DNA of 64,000 nucleotides from Odobenus rosmarus divergens. Taxonomy: Eukaryota; Chordata; Mammalia; Carnivora; Odobenidae. Below, one piece after another: positions 48,101 to 60,787 of this stretch. The notes under the pieces were generated by a model. It saw nothing but the letters and a program-made list of their open reading frames with translations, did no database searches and had not been told where the DNA came from. The DNA is taken from contig NW_004450323.1 of NCBI RefSeq assembly GCF_000321225.1, positions 4,599,872 through 4,663,871 on the forward strand. The letters are read 5' to 3'. The stretch's first letter is position 1. Each line of letters begins with the position of its first letter. The translations under genes were made by a program, and so were the position numbers.

Positions 48101-48916
48101 GTATATTACCAAGAGAGGTATTTCTTTATATTCTTGCTTCCTTCTTCATGCAATCAAAACTTTATATTAAATATGGCCCTTGGAGCACTATTATGAAGTT
48201 CTTGTCCACTGAAAGGCAGACTTTTACAACAGGTTTCCTTTTTTCTCTTTTTCTTTTTCGTCTCAACCCTGCCCTCAGCCTTTTTCCATGGAAGAACAGC
48301 ACAGAGAAAAGAAAGCACAGACTGTTCCAGAATGGTTTCTATCCACTCAGAATAAAGTTAAGGTCCTCTAATGCTTAAAACATTATCTTCTTTACCCTTG
48401 AATCTTTATAGGAAGGTTTACAAAATATAGCAGCATCTGCTCCTAGAAAACACAAAATTCACTCATGATTAAATACTAACTTCTTTCTAACCCAATGATT
48501 AATTTGTTTTTACCTTTTACCTTTTAAAAAATTATTTATTTGAATATAGTTGACACACAATATCGCGTTAGTTTCAGGTACATGTGATTCTCATTTTTTT
48601 ATCCTTTATTTTTATTTCTATTTTTTTAAGTAGGCTCCACACCCAACATGAGGCTTGAACTCACGACCCCGAGTCCAAGAGTCGCATGCTCCACTGACTG
48701 AGCCGGCCAGGCACCCCAAATGCTCCTTTTTTAAGATAAGAAAGCTGAGACATGACACAAATTGAGTTGTTTTCCCAAGACCTCGGTGCCTTTCAGCAGC
48801 CAAGCCAGTTTTGCTGACTGTCCGATGTAAGATCAGGCTCACACTCCAATATAAACACGTAAGCATGCCACGTACGTGCCCGTGTGTGCACGTGCACACA
48901 CAGGCACCTTTCCTAC
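45116..48916 (-). other. COLGALT2 intron
   Basis: MIR-like text lies near 45530-45610. A short antisense L1 piece is at about 48525-48590, and a partial antisense SINE follows at about 48625-48718. I see nothing in the rest; the 119-codon minus frame at 46866-47225 has no family match. Confidence 0.65.
48625..48718 (-). mobile_element. Partial SINEC, antisense
   Basis: The segment 'taggctccacacccaacatg', 'gaactcacgaccccgag' and 'ctgagccggccaggcacccc' is the inverted 5' part of an older SINE, with a T-rich tail joined to L1-like sequence on its left. Confidence 0.8.
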
Positions 48917-48993
48917 CTCATCAAATCCCATCTTGTCTGGATATTTAGGGACAACTGAAACAAACTGGGAGGGTTCCACTGGAGGACCGTCAA
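48917..48993 (-). CDS. COLGALT2: COLGALT2 coding exon (sixth from end)
   Basis: This 77-nt exon lies between gtcttccag and gtagga. It completes Ile and reads DGPPVEPSQFVSVVPKYPDK then MGFDE, ending in phase 0. It is the link between the two glycosyltransferase-like domains. Confidence 0.93.
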
Positions 48994-49249
48994 CTGGAAG
49001 ACACAAGAAACACACAGAGTGCTTTGTTAGTGAAAGGCTCAGGGAACAGAATTCCATCCACACACCTGATGTCTAGGAACACAGTCTGGATGTCTGGGGC
49101 AGGGGATAACTGCTCAGCAGTTCTCCAGGACTGAGCGGATACACAAGAACCCTGATGGCCAGGGCTTCCAGAATGCTTGTTCATACGCAGACTGCAATAT
49201 TCACTCCATTTCCCTTAAGACTTATTTTCAGAGGAGATGAGTCAGTCTA

Positions 49250-49475
49250 GGATGCCGGTTAAGAGTGAAGGCTCTGGAGTCAGATGATCTGGGTCCAAAC
49301 CTTGGTCTGGGAAGGTCTGGAAGAGTTAAGTGACCTCTCCAAGCCCGTCTTTTCATGTGTAAAATCAGGATAATAAAAGTGTATCTCTTGGGGGTGTTGT
49401 GAAATTTAAATGAGACCTGCATGCAAAGCACTCACCACCAGTAAATTGACATAGTAAAAACTCAGTAACTTTTAA
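49250..49475 (+). mobile_element. MIR, sense
   Basis: The order is typical: 'gaaggctctggagtcagatg', 'aagttaagtgacctctccaa'-like core, 'cataaaatcaggataataa'-like text and 'gcatgcaaagcactca'. It is an old tRNA-derived SINE shared by all mammals. Confidence 0.75.
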
Positions 49476-51816
49476 GCTATTACTTACTGTGGCTCATAAT
49501 GAAAGACCTCAGAAGTAGGCCAGACTTCTTCTAAATAATGCTTTCTCTGTATATTTTAAAGGGGACTAGTCTGGGACTATTTTTATCCCATTCAGGCAGG
49601 TTTAGCTACAGGTATGCAAAGGTCCTTTATTTTAACAGGAACTTGCTTTTAAGGGCCAGTCCACATCCCAAAACTTGGTACAGGGCTAACAGGTAAATTT
49701 CCAGATGGGAGGCACACTGCATCTTAAGTAATAAAAGTTTCATTTATTTCATACTCGAAAAAAAAGTTTTCTTTACAAACTATACATTTGAAAGGTCGGA
49801 AGTAATGCTGAGTGGAGAATCTGGAAAGGTCTTGAAGATTTTTGGAATTGCAAATCCAAAGTACTCATTTGGTTTTCCTTAAAGGGGTAACACAAAGAAA
49901 ACACAGTGAGAGCTGGAAACTTGGGTGGTTTGAGGAACTGTTGGTGGTGGCCATCACCACTATTCAGCATTACCCATCTCCTCCAGTCCAGGCAGATGAG
50001 AGGAATCACTTCCTCACCCTTGAAGTTGGTCATGGCCTTGTGAACTGCTACTTCTCAGCTCTCCAAGCCCTCCTTCCATTCCCACCCTTGCCCAACACAA
50101 CGGTCACAGCAGATGTTGATAATGGAGAAGCCGCATATTTGAAGCAGCCTAGAATGATGTGCCAATATTGGGAAGACAGCTGCCCAGAAGGACGCCGGGA
50201 CCACTGCAGACTTTGAATTGCAAGAAATATGCCATTGCTGTAGGAAGCCAGCTAGATTTTCTCACTATTTGACATCCCAGCATAACCTCTTCATCCTTCT
50301 GACTGAGATACTGTCCAAAGAGTATTATCTGTTTAACTTACCCTTCCCTGGGATATTAAAGAGAAACCATGACATCCAGTTTCACTTATGATCGAATGAT
50401 GTGAAGTTCTAGAAGGTAGTGAGACTGGTTTCCTAAGCCAAACACAAGAGTTGGTCTCATTCCTTCAAGCCTGACCCCTATGGTCACATTTCTGTGAATA
50501 CACAGTGCATGTGTTTCTGTTTCCATTAGAAGCCCAGAATATTTTGTTCCTTTCTGCTCCACCCTCACAGAGCTCCACCCCACTCCTCATTAATTTTTTT
50601 TTTAAATCAACAAATATTGACGGAAGAGCCACCAGGTACAGAGTTAGGCTTTTGAGAGAAAGAAACTTAGCATACAAACTCCTTTTTGTTCATAATGTTG
50701 TTTGAGGAGCTGTCTGGCTCTCCCTCCTTGGGTCTTGGAGTTGGGAGGGGGTTATATTTTGAGTTCCACTTTTTCACACTGTTGGTCTCTGTTTGGCACT
50801 CACATGGCCTGCGTGGCTTTAACATTTCAGCCAAAGAGACTGCTTTTAGCCATTTTGCTTCCATCAAACATGGGCAGTCATTGCAATCACAGGACAAGTG
50901 TCCCCCACAAGCCATAAGTAGCTGGCTTCTGAAAGCCACCATTGAGCAAAAATATGAGAAATATGTCTGGGTTTTGTCCCCAAGGACAGAGCAAAGCCAC
51001 TGGGAAAGACAGGGAATGATACAAGTTAGACCTAAGAAATTTACTGTGCAAGGAGAAGGGATGTGTCTTTGCTTCATCAGAGTTGAAGGTCAGGTATATC
51101 CCAGCTTTGGTTGGGGTCATTTCTGACTCCATCGTTCATAATTTATCAGTCCCTCATTGAATCCCTCCCTAGACATAGCCCCTCACTGTGCCACACCAAT
51201 TGAGACAATATGTTTTACTGGCTACTGGATAGTTTCAAGACCTAGGAATAATAATCACAACTACTATGATAGAGATCTTATTATCCACTGAACTCTGGGC
51301 TACACTCTTGACATATATAATCACAGTTATTTAATTTTCACGACATGTACCATGGGATAAGTATGAATGTCCCCATTTTTACAGATAAAGAAACAAAGGC
51401 TTCAACAACTTGCCCAAGGTCACAGAGCTGACAGAGCTGGTACTTGAACCTAAGTCTGACTCCTGAACCCTTTACCCCCACTCGGCCTGCCCCCAAAGCT
51501 GGTCCTTGGTAGCCATTGGCATCAAGTTGGTCTTGGCAACTGGGCTGAATTCACAGAAGCTCAGTTAGCTAAGTCATTGCTCCTGGGTGACCATCACTTG
51601 TTGCTTTATCTGTAGTCTACACTGGAGCACACACTATCCAGCAGTGCACAATGTGCCAGCTCAGTCATGCCCCCCAAAATATTTGAGAGATCATGCTTGC
51701 ACCAAATCCTAACTAAATCGTAATCATTTAATCATAATCCTGAGGTTGTCCTGAACTCCTTGGATTGCTGTAGCCACCACCCTAGCTCAGATCCTCACTC
51801 ACCATGATTGGGCAGG

Positions 51817-52170
51817 GTTTTTTTTTTTTAATTTTATTAATTAATTAATTAATTTAAGAGAGAGAGGGCATGAGCTGGTGGGGAGGGGCAGAGGGAGAGG
51901 GAGAGAGAATCTTTTTTTTTTCAATTTTTGCCTTTTTTTAAATAATTTTTTTATAATTTTTTATTGTTATGTTAATCACCATACATTACATCATTAGTTT
52001 TTGATGTAGTGTTCCATGATTCACTGTTTGTGCAGGGAGAGAGAATCTTAAGCAGGCTCCACATTCAGCATGGAGCCCGATGCTGGGCTCAATCTCATGA
52101 CCCTGAGATCATGACCTGAGCCAAAATCAAGAGTCGGACGCTTAACCGACTGAGCCACCCAGGCGCCCCC
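51817..52170 (-). mobile_element. SINEC, antisense, split by a young L1 fragment
   Basis: The tail and body run from the T-run at 51817 to about 51913. The other half resumes at 52050 ('aagcaggctccacattcagc') and ends 'ctgagccacccaggcgcccc' near 52170. The halves are contiguous once the insert at 51914-52034 is removed. Confidence 0.93.
51914..52034 (-). mobile_element. Short 5'-truncated L1 inserted in a SINE
   Basis: A T-rich tail is followed by 'ttattgttatgttaatcacc' and 'tgatgtagtgttccatgatt', the same L1 3' end as at 38.66 kb. A perfect 15-bp duplication 'gggagagagaatctt' (51899-51913 and 52035-52049) brackets it. Only about 120 bp were inserted. Confidence 0.93.
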
Positions 52171-53899
52171 ATGCTTAGGCTGTTTTAATATTTTTCAAAC
52201 TCTCATGCACTTGGTCTTGCTTCATTCTAACTCGTTATGCACACTATTGTCAAAATAATCTTCTTCAAGCACAGTGCTGGTCTTGACCACAACAGTCACA
52301 CTCAACACTTTGCAATTTAAATGCTTTCATATTCATGACATCATTTGTCTTCATTTATCTTTTGGTTGTTTTTATAGATGAAGAAATTGAGACCTACCCA
52401 GATGTAGACTTGCCCAAGGTCAAATAGGGAGTAATTGGTGCCAAGATCCAATAGTGAGTGATTGGTAATGTTATTGGACCTTCCGACTTCATGTCCAATA
52501 ATCTTAATAATCTTTACATGACATTCTATGGCTCCAGAATGTTGTTACCAAGAAGGGCACATGAGATCTCCCATCACCTCATGCCCTGACTTGCAAGACC
52601 AATCCCCTCATGCCTTTTATATAACCCATTGACTTCTTTCACCTTGACAAGGTCTAGCCTCCTGTCATTCATCCCCCAATTTTCTGTACGGCTCCTAACA
52701 TATGAAGTGAGTAAATACATGTAGAGTGATGGGCAGAGTGCTGCCTGTGCACCTTAACTGGTGCTACACCCCTTCTCCCACCCCACCCCAGCTCCTCACT
52801 CTGCTCTCTGAAACTCCAGTCTGTAATTCATCAACTCTTTGACAGTTTTAGTCTCTTACTTTCTCTGAATGTCTCTTCACCTTTGTATTTTAACTAAAAT
52901 TTGGCTTTCCTTGGAGGACACTGCTTCTCTTTCACCCGTGAGGGTAGAAGCTGATTTTTCTTTCTCCTCCAATTCACTCCCAAACTGTTTCCCTTTCATC
53001 CCTCAAAACCCCCAGCTTCTTTGAAGTGTATGTTAGCACCCTCTGCCCCCTAGTCATGCCCCCCTCAGCCACTGATGATGACAGCCTTTGGCTCATAATC
53101 TCGTTGTTCCTGCCATCATTCTTAAAACTTTAGCATCCGCACGGTGATCCACCCGACAACGGGGCTTCTAGGTCCTGTACTAACAATCATTCTTTCAGTG
53201 GCCCACTACCATGTCTGCCTCCATCACCTCTTCCATGTCCTCGTGTCCATCGGTACCGAACCTAGATTTCTTGGGCTAGCACCCTAACCACCCCCTTGTA
53301 AAGCCTCTTGATCTGCTTCCACTGATCTTGCTTGGTAAAATCCCAAACCTGCTTAAACTTGATTATCCACTTAGCCCCAAGAATACTGCAAGAGAAATTC
53401 ACACAATTGTGTTGACTGAATCACTTTAAAATTACAACCACAGATGTCACATTGGCACTCGACACTGCCAAACGATGCAGTTATGCTTCCATAGTAAATT
53501 TACTTTCCCACTCTCCGAGCAATCTGTTTTATGCCTTGTCCTCTTCCCTGACACCTCCAGCATCTCTCTCAAGCTGATGGACTACACACCTCATAAAAAA
53601 AAAAAAAAAAGTCAAAGTAGACCTGCCTTTTCCTTCCACCTCAAGTCCACAAACCCAGCTGCATCGGTACCCACGCATTCTGCATTCCCATCTGCTAGGG
53701 GGAAGAAGCCTCTCTGTTCCCACCTCGGACAACTTCTCCAATACTGTCTTCGATTACAACGCCACTTGTTTTCTCAAGGACTTCAGCCTCACAACTGCCT
53801 CCTTCTCTTCTACATCATCTGGGTCTCTTCATATACTGAATCTTTCTTGTTAGTGTATGAAAATGCTAAAATCTTGTTAGTAGATGAAAATGCTAAAAA

Positions 53900-55285
53900 A
53901 CAACACCACACAACTTCTCCTTTGATCCCTCATTCCTTTTCAGCCACCATCCTATTTCTCTATCCCCATCGCAACAAGCTTCCACTTTCTCATCTCCCCA
54001 TTGTCCTCCCTCTGGTCTACTCCAGTGGGCTTGTGTCCCCATTATTGCACCATAGGAGCTCTTATCAAGGTCATCACAGACCTTTATCTTGACAGAACCA
54101 ATGTTAAATTCCCTATCTTCATGTTACTGGACTTCTCAGCCACAGCTGGCTCCTTCCTGAGACACTTCTCAATTTTTCCTTCCAGCTTCTTGGCTGTTTG
54201 TCTCCCCCAGGGATCTGTTCTGTTCCCTCCCCTCTTCTCTTTCTATGATCTTTTACTAAACAAGTTCATGCTGTTCCATGACTTCAAATGTCCTTTTAAT
54301 GCTGATGACTTTCAAATGTTTGTCTCCAGCTGGAGTATTGTCCCTGAACTCCAGACTCATATCCAAATATCTCTTAACTTCTTCACTGAGATGTTTTAAA
54401 AATATCATAAGCTTACATGACCAAAACTTCCCTCCCCAAATCTTTTCCTATGTCATTAAAGGGTATCCCAGGCCCAAATCCTGGTGTCATCTGGATTCCT
54501 TCCTTTCCTTTGTTGGCTGCATCCAGGTCTCTGTAAGTCCTGTTGGCTCTACCAACAAAATATATCCTAACTCCATCGGCTTCTCATCACCTCCCTGATA
54601 CATCTTGCATCCCAACCACCATCTTCTCTCACGAAGAGAGGGGAACTGCTCCTCCTATACTCAAATGTCCACACCACAGACTGAGTAATCTTTCTAAATG
54701 CATACATCACATCATGCCACTCCCCCCACCCCACCCCACATGTTATCCCATTACTCTTAAAATAAAATCTGAATTCTTTGTTGTGGCTGCAAGGCTCTGT
54801 TTGATCCGGACACATCTTCCTTCATGACCTCAACTCCTACTCAACTCCTCTGTGCTCTGACCACATTGGCCTGCTGTTCTTGGATCATCACAGTCTCTCC
54901 TAACAACCTTTGTAGTTTTTTGGGGGTTTTTTTGTTGTTGTTGTTTTGTTTTGTTTTGTTATGTTTTAAATAGGCTCCCTGCCCAGTGTGGAGCCCAATG
55001 CAGGGCTTGAACTCATGACCCTGAGATCAAGACCTGAGCTTAGATCAAGAGTCAGACACTTAACCGACTGAGCCACCCAGGCACCCCTGTAGGTCTTTCT
55101 ACTTGGAACACTCTTCCCCCAAGTATTCATGTGGCTTCTCCCTCGGTAGATTGTCTATCTCTCTGTGTTGGAATATAAATTCCTTGAGGGTGAAGCTCCT
55201 GCTGATTTTGCTCACTGTTGTATCTCCAGCATCTTGAACGATCCATGGAATATAGTAAGTGTTTAATCAGTACTTAACAGCCTGA
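53900..55285 (+). mobile_element. L2 LINE, 3' half, with SINE inside
   Basis: The text follows L2 order: 'tgttactggacttctcagcc', 'gctgatgactttcaaatg', 'ctgttggctctaccaacaaa', 'tacttggaacactcttcccc' and 'tgttgtatctccagcatctt'. It is interrupted by a SINE at 54919-55086. The open frames at 53475-54092 and 54001-54399 are L2-derived and not host genes. Confidence 0.75.
54919..55086 (-). mobile_element. SINEC in L2, antisense
   Basis: A (GTT)n/(TTTTG)n-rich tail is followed by 'taggctccctgcccagtgtg', 'gaactcatgaccctgagatc' and 'ctgagccacccaggcacccc'. L2 sequence continues on both sides. Confidence 0.88.
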
Positions 55286-57939
55286 CTCTCTCTTCTAAAA
55301 TCTTCCTTGCTTCCTTACTGCTTTCAGGGTGGGCATTCTGCCTTAGCTGGGCAATTCAAGGGCCACAACAATTAAGCCACCCTAACCCTCAAATTTTTTT
55401 TACTTCTACTATTCAAAGCCAACTCTCTTCCAGGGTGAGAATGCTTTTTGGATGATATCTTTGCTCAGTCTGTTTCCTCTGCCTGTAGTGCCCTCACTGT
55501 ATCACTCCTTCTGTTTAAACTTCTAGCAAACCCCAGCTTGAGAACCACCAGGGCTTGGTGGACTCTCCTAGAACACACCTGCCCACAGCAATTTCTCCCT
55601 ATTCCAAACTCCAACTGCTCTTATATGTGCTCCTCTTACAAAGCACTTTACTGAACTATTGGCATCTTTTAATCGTTGTCCTGTGTCTCCAGTTAAATAG
55701 ATAAACCCAAAACAGAGAATTGGTTGTAAAATGTTTTGAATCCTTCATAGAGTGACTCATAGATTGTAGGAAGGCATTCAATGTTTGTACATAGATATAA
55801 TTCTTGTTCTAATGCTGCAATTGGGATAGTCTAATAGCAGCCAGATTCCAGATGCTGTGCAAAATGTTTTAATATCTGGCTCATCTTTCCTGAGGACACT
55901 TGACAGATATGATTTCATGATTAAGCCTTTTCTTAATCCTACAGTGGCCTCCAGTCTGTATTTCTGCATTATTACCCTCAAAGGTTTATTTTTCTAATCA
56001 TTTTTCTTACTCCAATTATGTTCTATTTTTTAAAATTCAGAATCTGAAATTTTAACAAAATTATAACTAAAGAAGGTAAATGCAATAATAAAATGCCGCA
56101 TATAAAGTGCCTAACATTAGACTTGGTATGCATTGGGAGATCAATAATGACAGCTATAAATTATAGGTTCTTTTCAGATGAATTCTACTTACATCGCATG
56201 GTGTTGTGCATGATTGTAATTTATAATAATTAAAAACTTTATCGACAATGTGTGTGCTTCTACGTACAGGGAAGCTTCTGTGCTCTCAGTTCTATGGGGG
56301 GAAACAAGAGAAGGCAAGGTCCTCACCATCCCTCTCTGAGCTGCCATCTACGTGGAGTCAAGTCTGATGGCGATGAAACAGGGGTGATAAGGGGACGCAC
56401 ATTACCAAGGGTCAAACTGAGTCCTAATAACCACAACGCTTCAATATTTTATGGAGTTGATGTCCATTATTTTATTTGCCTCTCCTATCCCTGCAAAGTA
56501 AGTGCTATTATCCTTACTCCACAGATAAAGGAACTTAAAGCTCCAAGAGGTGAATTCCCCCTTCCTACGTAACAGAGCTTGGGTTGAAATTCATTATTTT
56601 GGATTCAGTCCAGTGCTCTTTGCAATACAGTTTTCACATTTTCCCTTACTCATTCTTTCACTTGTTTTGTCATACATTCAGCAACTATTTGTTTGGTAGC
56701 AACCATATATCATGCACTGTGCTAGGTGCTTGGGATAAAAGGCAATAAGATACTGCCCTTGTCTAGAACATAGACAATAGACAGAAACAGTATGTATTAA
56801 AGAAATTCACAAAAGAAATTCCTAAGGGCTGGTTCAAGAAATACTGTCGCCATGAACCAGCTCCCTATTCAATTCTCATCCCCCGCTACATGGAAGGCTG
56901 GATTTTTTGTTCATTATCCCTATTTTTCTCTATATACTTAGAGAGCAATAGTATCTCTTGTTGCTTTTTTCAAACCCAGGGACACTGAGATGAGGAAAGA
57001 TTGGATGGCTTACAAACTATCACGCACATCAGCATGCAAAGCTTGTGATGGTAGGAGTGCTCCTCTCCTCATCCCAAGTATAGTCTGTGGACGTCCTTTA
57101 CTCAGCACCACTGATGTGTTCCGGGTATATTGAGCTGACTGATATTTTGCAAACAGAAGCTTATATAAATACAGTAGGAGAGCCTGCTATTTAAAGGAAT
57201 CTTCAGATGAATCTTTTAAATTATTATTGTCTTTCTTACCATCGGGTCCCAACCATGTTTCTTTAAAAAAAAAAAAAAATCCCTCCTTTTTCTCTATTTC
57301 CTTGCTTCTTGTTACTTCTCAAACACTTTGAATTCTGATTCAGCCTTTTTGAAACCATCCTTGTTACGGGCATTAGCTGAAAAATCCATTGGACTTCCAG
57401 TCTTTACCTTACTTGAAGTTCCTTCCACATCTCACACTCCTGTTTTATTGAAATTCTGGGATGTCACATTATCTTGTTGATGGAATCTCAACTCAACGTC
57501 TTTAGGCTTGATAGATTCATCTCTCCATCTCTTCACTAGACATTTCAACCTAAACTCATTCACTCATTTATTCATTCAATTATTCAATAAATATTTACTG
57601 GGTGCCTACTAGGTGACAGGCAAAGGACTATACTTTGAGACAAACATGATGAACAAGGCATTTACTGTCTGAAGGTGGGGAGCAAGAAATAGATATTCGC
57701 AGGCAACTCAGTGGGTCTAAAAATGAACTCATGATTTTTCTTTGCAAATGTCCCCTTTATTCTGAGTGCTCTATACCATTTAAAGCTCCTACAGTGACTC
57801 CAAAGCACTCAAGTCAGAACTTAGAAGTTCTTCTCTGCTTCCCTTTTGCTCAGCCACGGATTCTTGGCTGAGTCCCTTCAAGCCTATGTCACAAGCTTCT
57901 CTTAATCTCTTCCTTCCTCTCCACTCCGCCTGGTCCTGC

Positions 57940-58400
57940 CCTAGCTCGGACCCTCACCATCTCTTGCCTCGTTTACCATGTAATGTCCAAAATGTCCTCT
58001 TCACCTCCGGCCTGAGCCCAGCCATACTTTTCTTACTGTGAGAGAAACCGTTCTAAATCCAGATTTCAATCAGACATTTCTCTGCTAAAAATCTCTTTAA
58101 GAGTTCCCCCTCCTTTCAGGAAAAGTCCAAACACCTTCTTGTATACATTAGAGGTCCTTCTGGCTGGGCTCCTGCCCACTTTCCAGCCTCACTTCCCGCT
58201 GTGCCTCCCCAGTCATTCCCACTGCCCCCCCCACACATCCTACCCTCCCGTGACGAATAACAGAATTTCTCAGATGCTGCGTGAAAATGAAGTGCAAATA
58301 TTCCGTCCTTTGGGAAGCCATTTCCAACATCCTTCCCTAGGCAGGGTTTATCCATTACCTTCTCCTTTAGCCACCACTGCACATTATACACCATAATTAG
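57940..58400 (+). mobile_element. L2-like fragment
   Basis: The text 'gaccctcaccatctcttgcc', 'aaaagtccaaacacct' and 'ctgggctcctgcccactttc' resembles an L2 3' region. It is degenerate and the boundaries are approximate. Confidence 0.5.
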
Positions 58401-58449
58401 TATGGCGACTGATTATTGAGCATTTACCAATTCTGACTTCATGCTAGAC

Positions 58450-58690
58450 ACAGAGGCAATAAGGATGCTGTGTTTAAGGACATGAGCTTTGCAGATTGCA
58501 AGACTGGTTCAAGTCCCAAGCTGTCATTTGTTTAGCAAAGTGATCTAGGGCAAGTTGCTGACACTCCACTTCTTCATCTGTGATATGGGGATAATAAAAA
58601 CCCTTTCATTGAGTGTTGTAAGGATTAATGAGACTATGGACAAAAAATGCTTAGCCTAGTATCTGTTACATGATAAGCTATTATTAAGTT
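58450..58690 (+). mobile_element. MIR, sense
   Basis: 'gactggttcaagtcccaagc', 'ggcaagttgctgacactcc', 'ttcatctgtgatatggggat' and 'gttgtaaggattaatgagac' follow the MIR consensus order. Confidence 0.8.
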
Positions 58691-59105
58691 GAAATCATAA
58701 TTATTGTTACTGGACTTCTGATATATATCATGGAGAATCTGCCCCCAGCCCTAAGGTTTTATCTCCATTTCACAACTAAGGTTAGATTGCTTTTCGAAAA
58801 TCATATAATTAAAAAGCAGTAAAAGTTCAGAGTTTAAGTCCACACCACAAAACACCATTCTAGCCCTTATGACCTTGTGTGAGATGTATTTACTGTGTAC
58901 CGGCTTCGGCACCTGGATCGGAAGCTCCCTAAGGGCAGACCTTGTCATATTGGTATGTCACATAGGAGAAGTTTAAGAATGAATGAACAAATGAATGTTT
59001 CAGCCAAGGTAGACCGGTGGCTGTGAGATCTCGGTCCTGGGAGAGGGGAGGAGTGGCTGGTATGGTCACGGTGGCAAGGGAACTAGAGGCTCCGGGATCA
59101 CTCAC

Positions 59106-59225
59106 TCATCGCTTCTATCTGCACATGGATGAGGTTCTCGATGTCCTCCTGCAGGGTCTGATGGGGCTTCAGGGGGATGGGCAGGTAGCCATAGTGCTCT
59201 CGGTTGCAGAGGTACATCTGGATGC
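59106..59225 (-). CDS. COLGALT2: COLGALT2 coding exon (seventh from end)
   Basis: This 120-nt exon lies between gggtcctcag and gtgagt. After completing Gly it reads IQMYLCNREHYGYLPIPLKP then HQTLQEDIENLIHVQIEAM plus one base. It is the end of the N-terminal glycosyltransferase-like domain. Its frame is not among the long open frames because the exon is short. It joins 48993 in phase (ATG A|TT GAC). Confidence 0.94.
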
Positions 59226-60753
59226 CTGAGGACCCAAGAGAGCAACAAAAGCAACCAATCAGAAAACATAGTTCTTAGTTCCCTATAGACAACTAAGGGA
59301 AAAAAAAAAAATGCTTGGACCGTGGCTGAAGCTGAGTTTGGCACTGAAACTGAACAGTAGTTGTTTCAGACGCTGTCTGTAGACCTCAAAAATGCTCTTT
59401 ATTAAGAAAATTTAACACAGCGTTGGGGGCTAATAAAAACCGTGGGCCATTCTTCAGCTCAGAGGAAATTGATTTTTTTTCTTTCCAAAGAAAAAGCATA
59501 CTCGTGGTCTGAAATGAACACTAAAGGCTTGAAGGAATCAAAAGGAGGCAAGGAATTCCCATTCCAGAGAACAGAATGGAACACTGTAATCCGCCTACAG
59601 GAAATAACAAGAAAATGAGGAATAAAATGCACATTTGATATGAAAGCAAACAGGAAAATCCTGTGAGGCTGACAGATTATTAAAGCTAAATCTAGGCATA
59701 GGGAGAACAAAAAACAAAGGAAATTTAGAATTCTCCATCGCTCTCCATGGTTTTATTTCTTCTCTTAGCAGGCATGAATTTGGAGTCAACCAACAGACGT
59801 GAAACTTGTATAACAGATTCATAAAGGGACAAAAGAGTCTGCATTTCCAGTCCTGGTAAGAACCTTCAGTGTGACAATACCAGAAAAATGCCCCGCCCTC
59901 TTGTATTCAACACTGGGTTTCCAGGCCCCAGATGGCTAACTCCAAGAGTTGTACAGCATCTCTGTTTAACCAGACAGCTAGGAGTATAGGAATCAGATGG
60001 TCTCATAGAGATCCAACAATTGACAGTCCCACCTAAAGAAAAGATTAATGAAATTAATGGGATTAATTTATAGGATTAATGAATTAATCCTAATGAAAAG
60101 GATGAGTCTGCCAAGCACTGGTCCATGCTTCTGACTGGTTAATTGCTGTACTCATCTATGCTTTCCAGAGACAGAATTACCTGCATAGTGACTTCTCTAT
60201 GTTGTGCAGATGAAATTTCCTCCAGTCAGCTCTATCACCTGCCAAATCAGGTGAAGCTGTCTCACGGCATTAACAGAGAAGAGCGGGGGAAAGAAAAGGG
60301 CCTTTATCCTCCTTTTTACTGAATCTGGCTCAAACCAGGGCTGGTCCAGCATGCGCTGTCCCTTCTCTTGCTTGATCAAGTGAACTCACTAACTCTGCTG
60401 TTTGCCTACACGATCCTTCAGCAGAACTTCGAACCAAAACATAGCCCCTTGCAAAGTCATGATGCGATCAAAAAATGGAAGGAAAGTGATTTCATGTTTC
60501 GGTTGCCTCTTGATCCTAATTAGGTAAATCATTTTACCATTCACCTTTCCAAAGCTTCAGTAAAAAGGGGAGATGAGACTTAGCCAAGGTGTCCATCAAA
60601 TGTGGAGGGACAAGAAAGGCATTTTCACACATGCAAGGTCATAAGTATTTACTTACCATCGCACTTTCTCAAAAAGTGACTGGATGACGTGGGAGAAAGA
60701 GAAGGGGGAGGAGTAAGGGGAAGGAGAAGAGGAGGGGGCGGATCACAGAAAAC

Positions 60754-60787
60754 AATGCCTACACCTGGCCCAATGGTCTAAATGGCT
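60754..60787 (+). repeat. 34-bp direct repeat, copy 1
   Basis: It begins 'aatgcctacacctggcccaa' and matches 63225-63258 at 33/34 positions, with unrelated flanks. Confidence 0.9.

Larger units (their letters stand above)
48994..59105 (-). other. COLGALT2 intron rich in MIR, L2 and SINE copies
   Basis: A MIR is at 49250-49475. MIR-like antisense pieces lie at 51360-51490 and 52350-52440. A SINE split by L1 is at 51817-52170, L2 at about 53900-55285 with a SINE inside, an L2 fragment at about 57940-58400, and a MIR at 58450-58690. I recognise nothing in 49.5-51.3 kb or 55.3-57.5 kb. The 146- and 136-codon frames overlapping on opposite strands at 50.7-51.1 kb match no family. Confidence 0.7.

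Noticed and set aside
50667..51126. Overlapping 146- and 136-codon frames on opposite strands
   Set aside because: They mirror each other, match no family I know and lie inside a COLGALT2 intron without splice or promoter context.
53475..54399. Open frames of 205 and 132 codons on the + strand
   Set aside because: The downstream frame lies in L2 sequence and the upstream one in pyrimidine-rich DNA with a poly-Lys run. There are no splice sites or family match, so neither is read as a gene.
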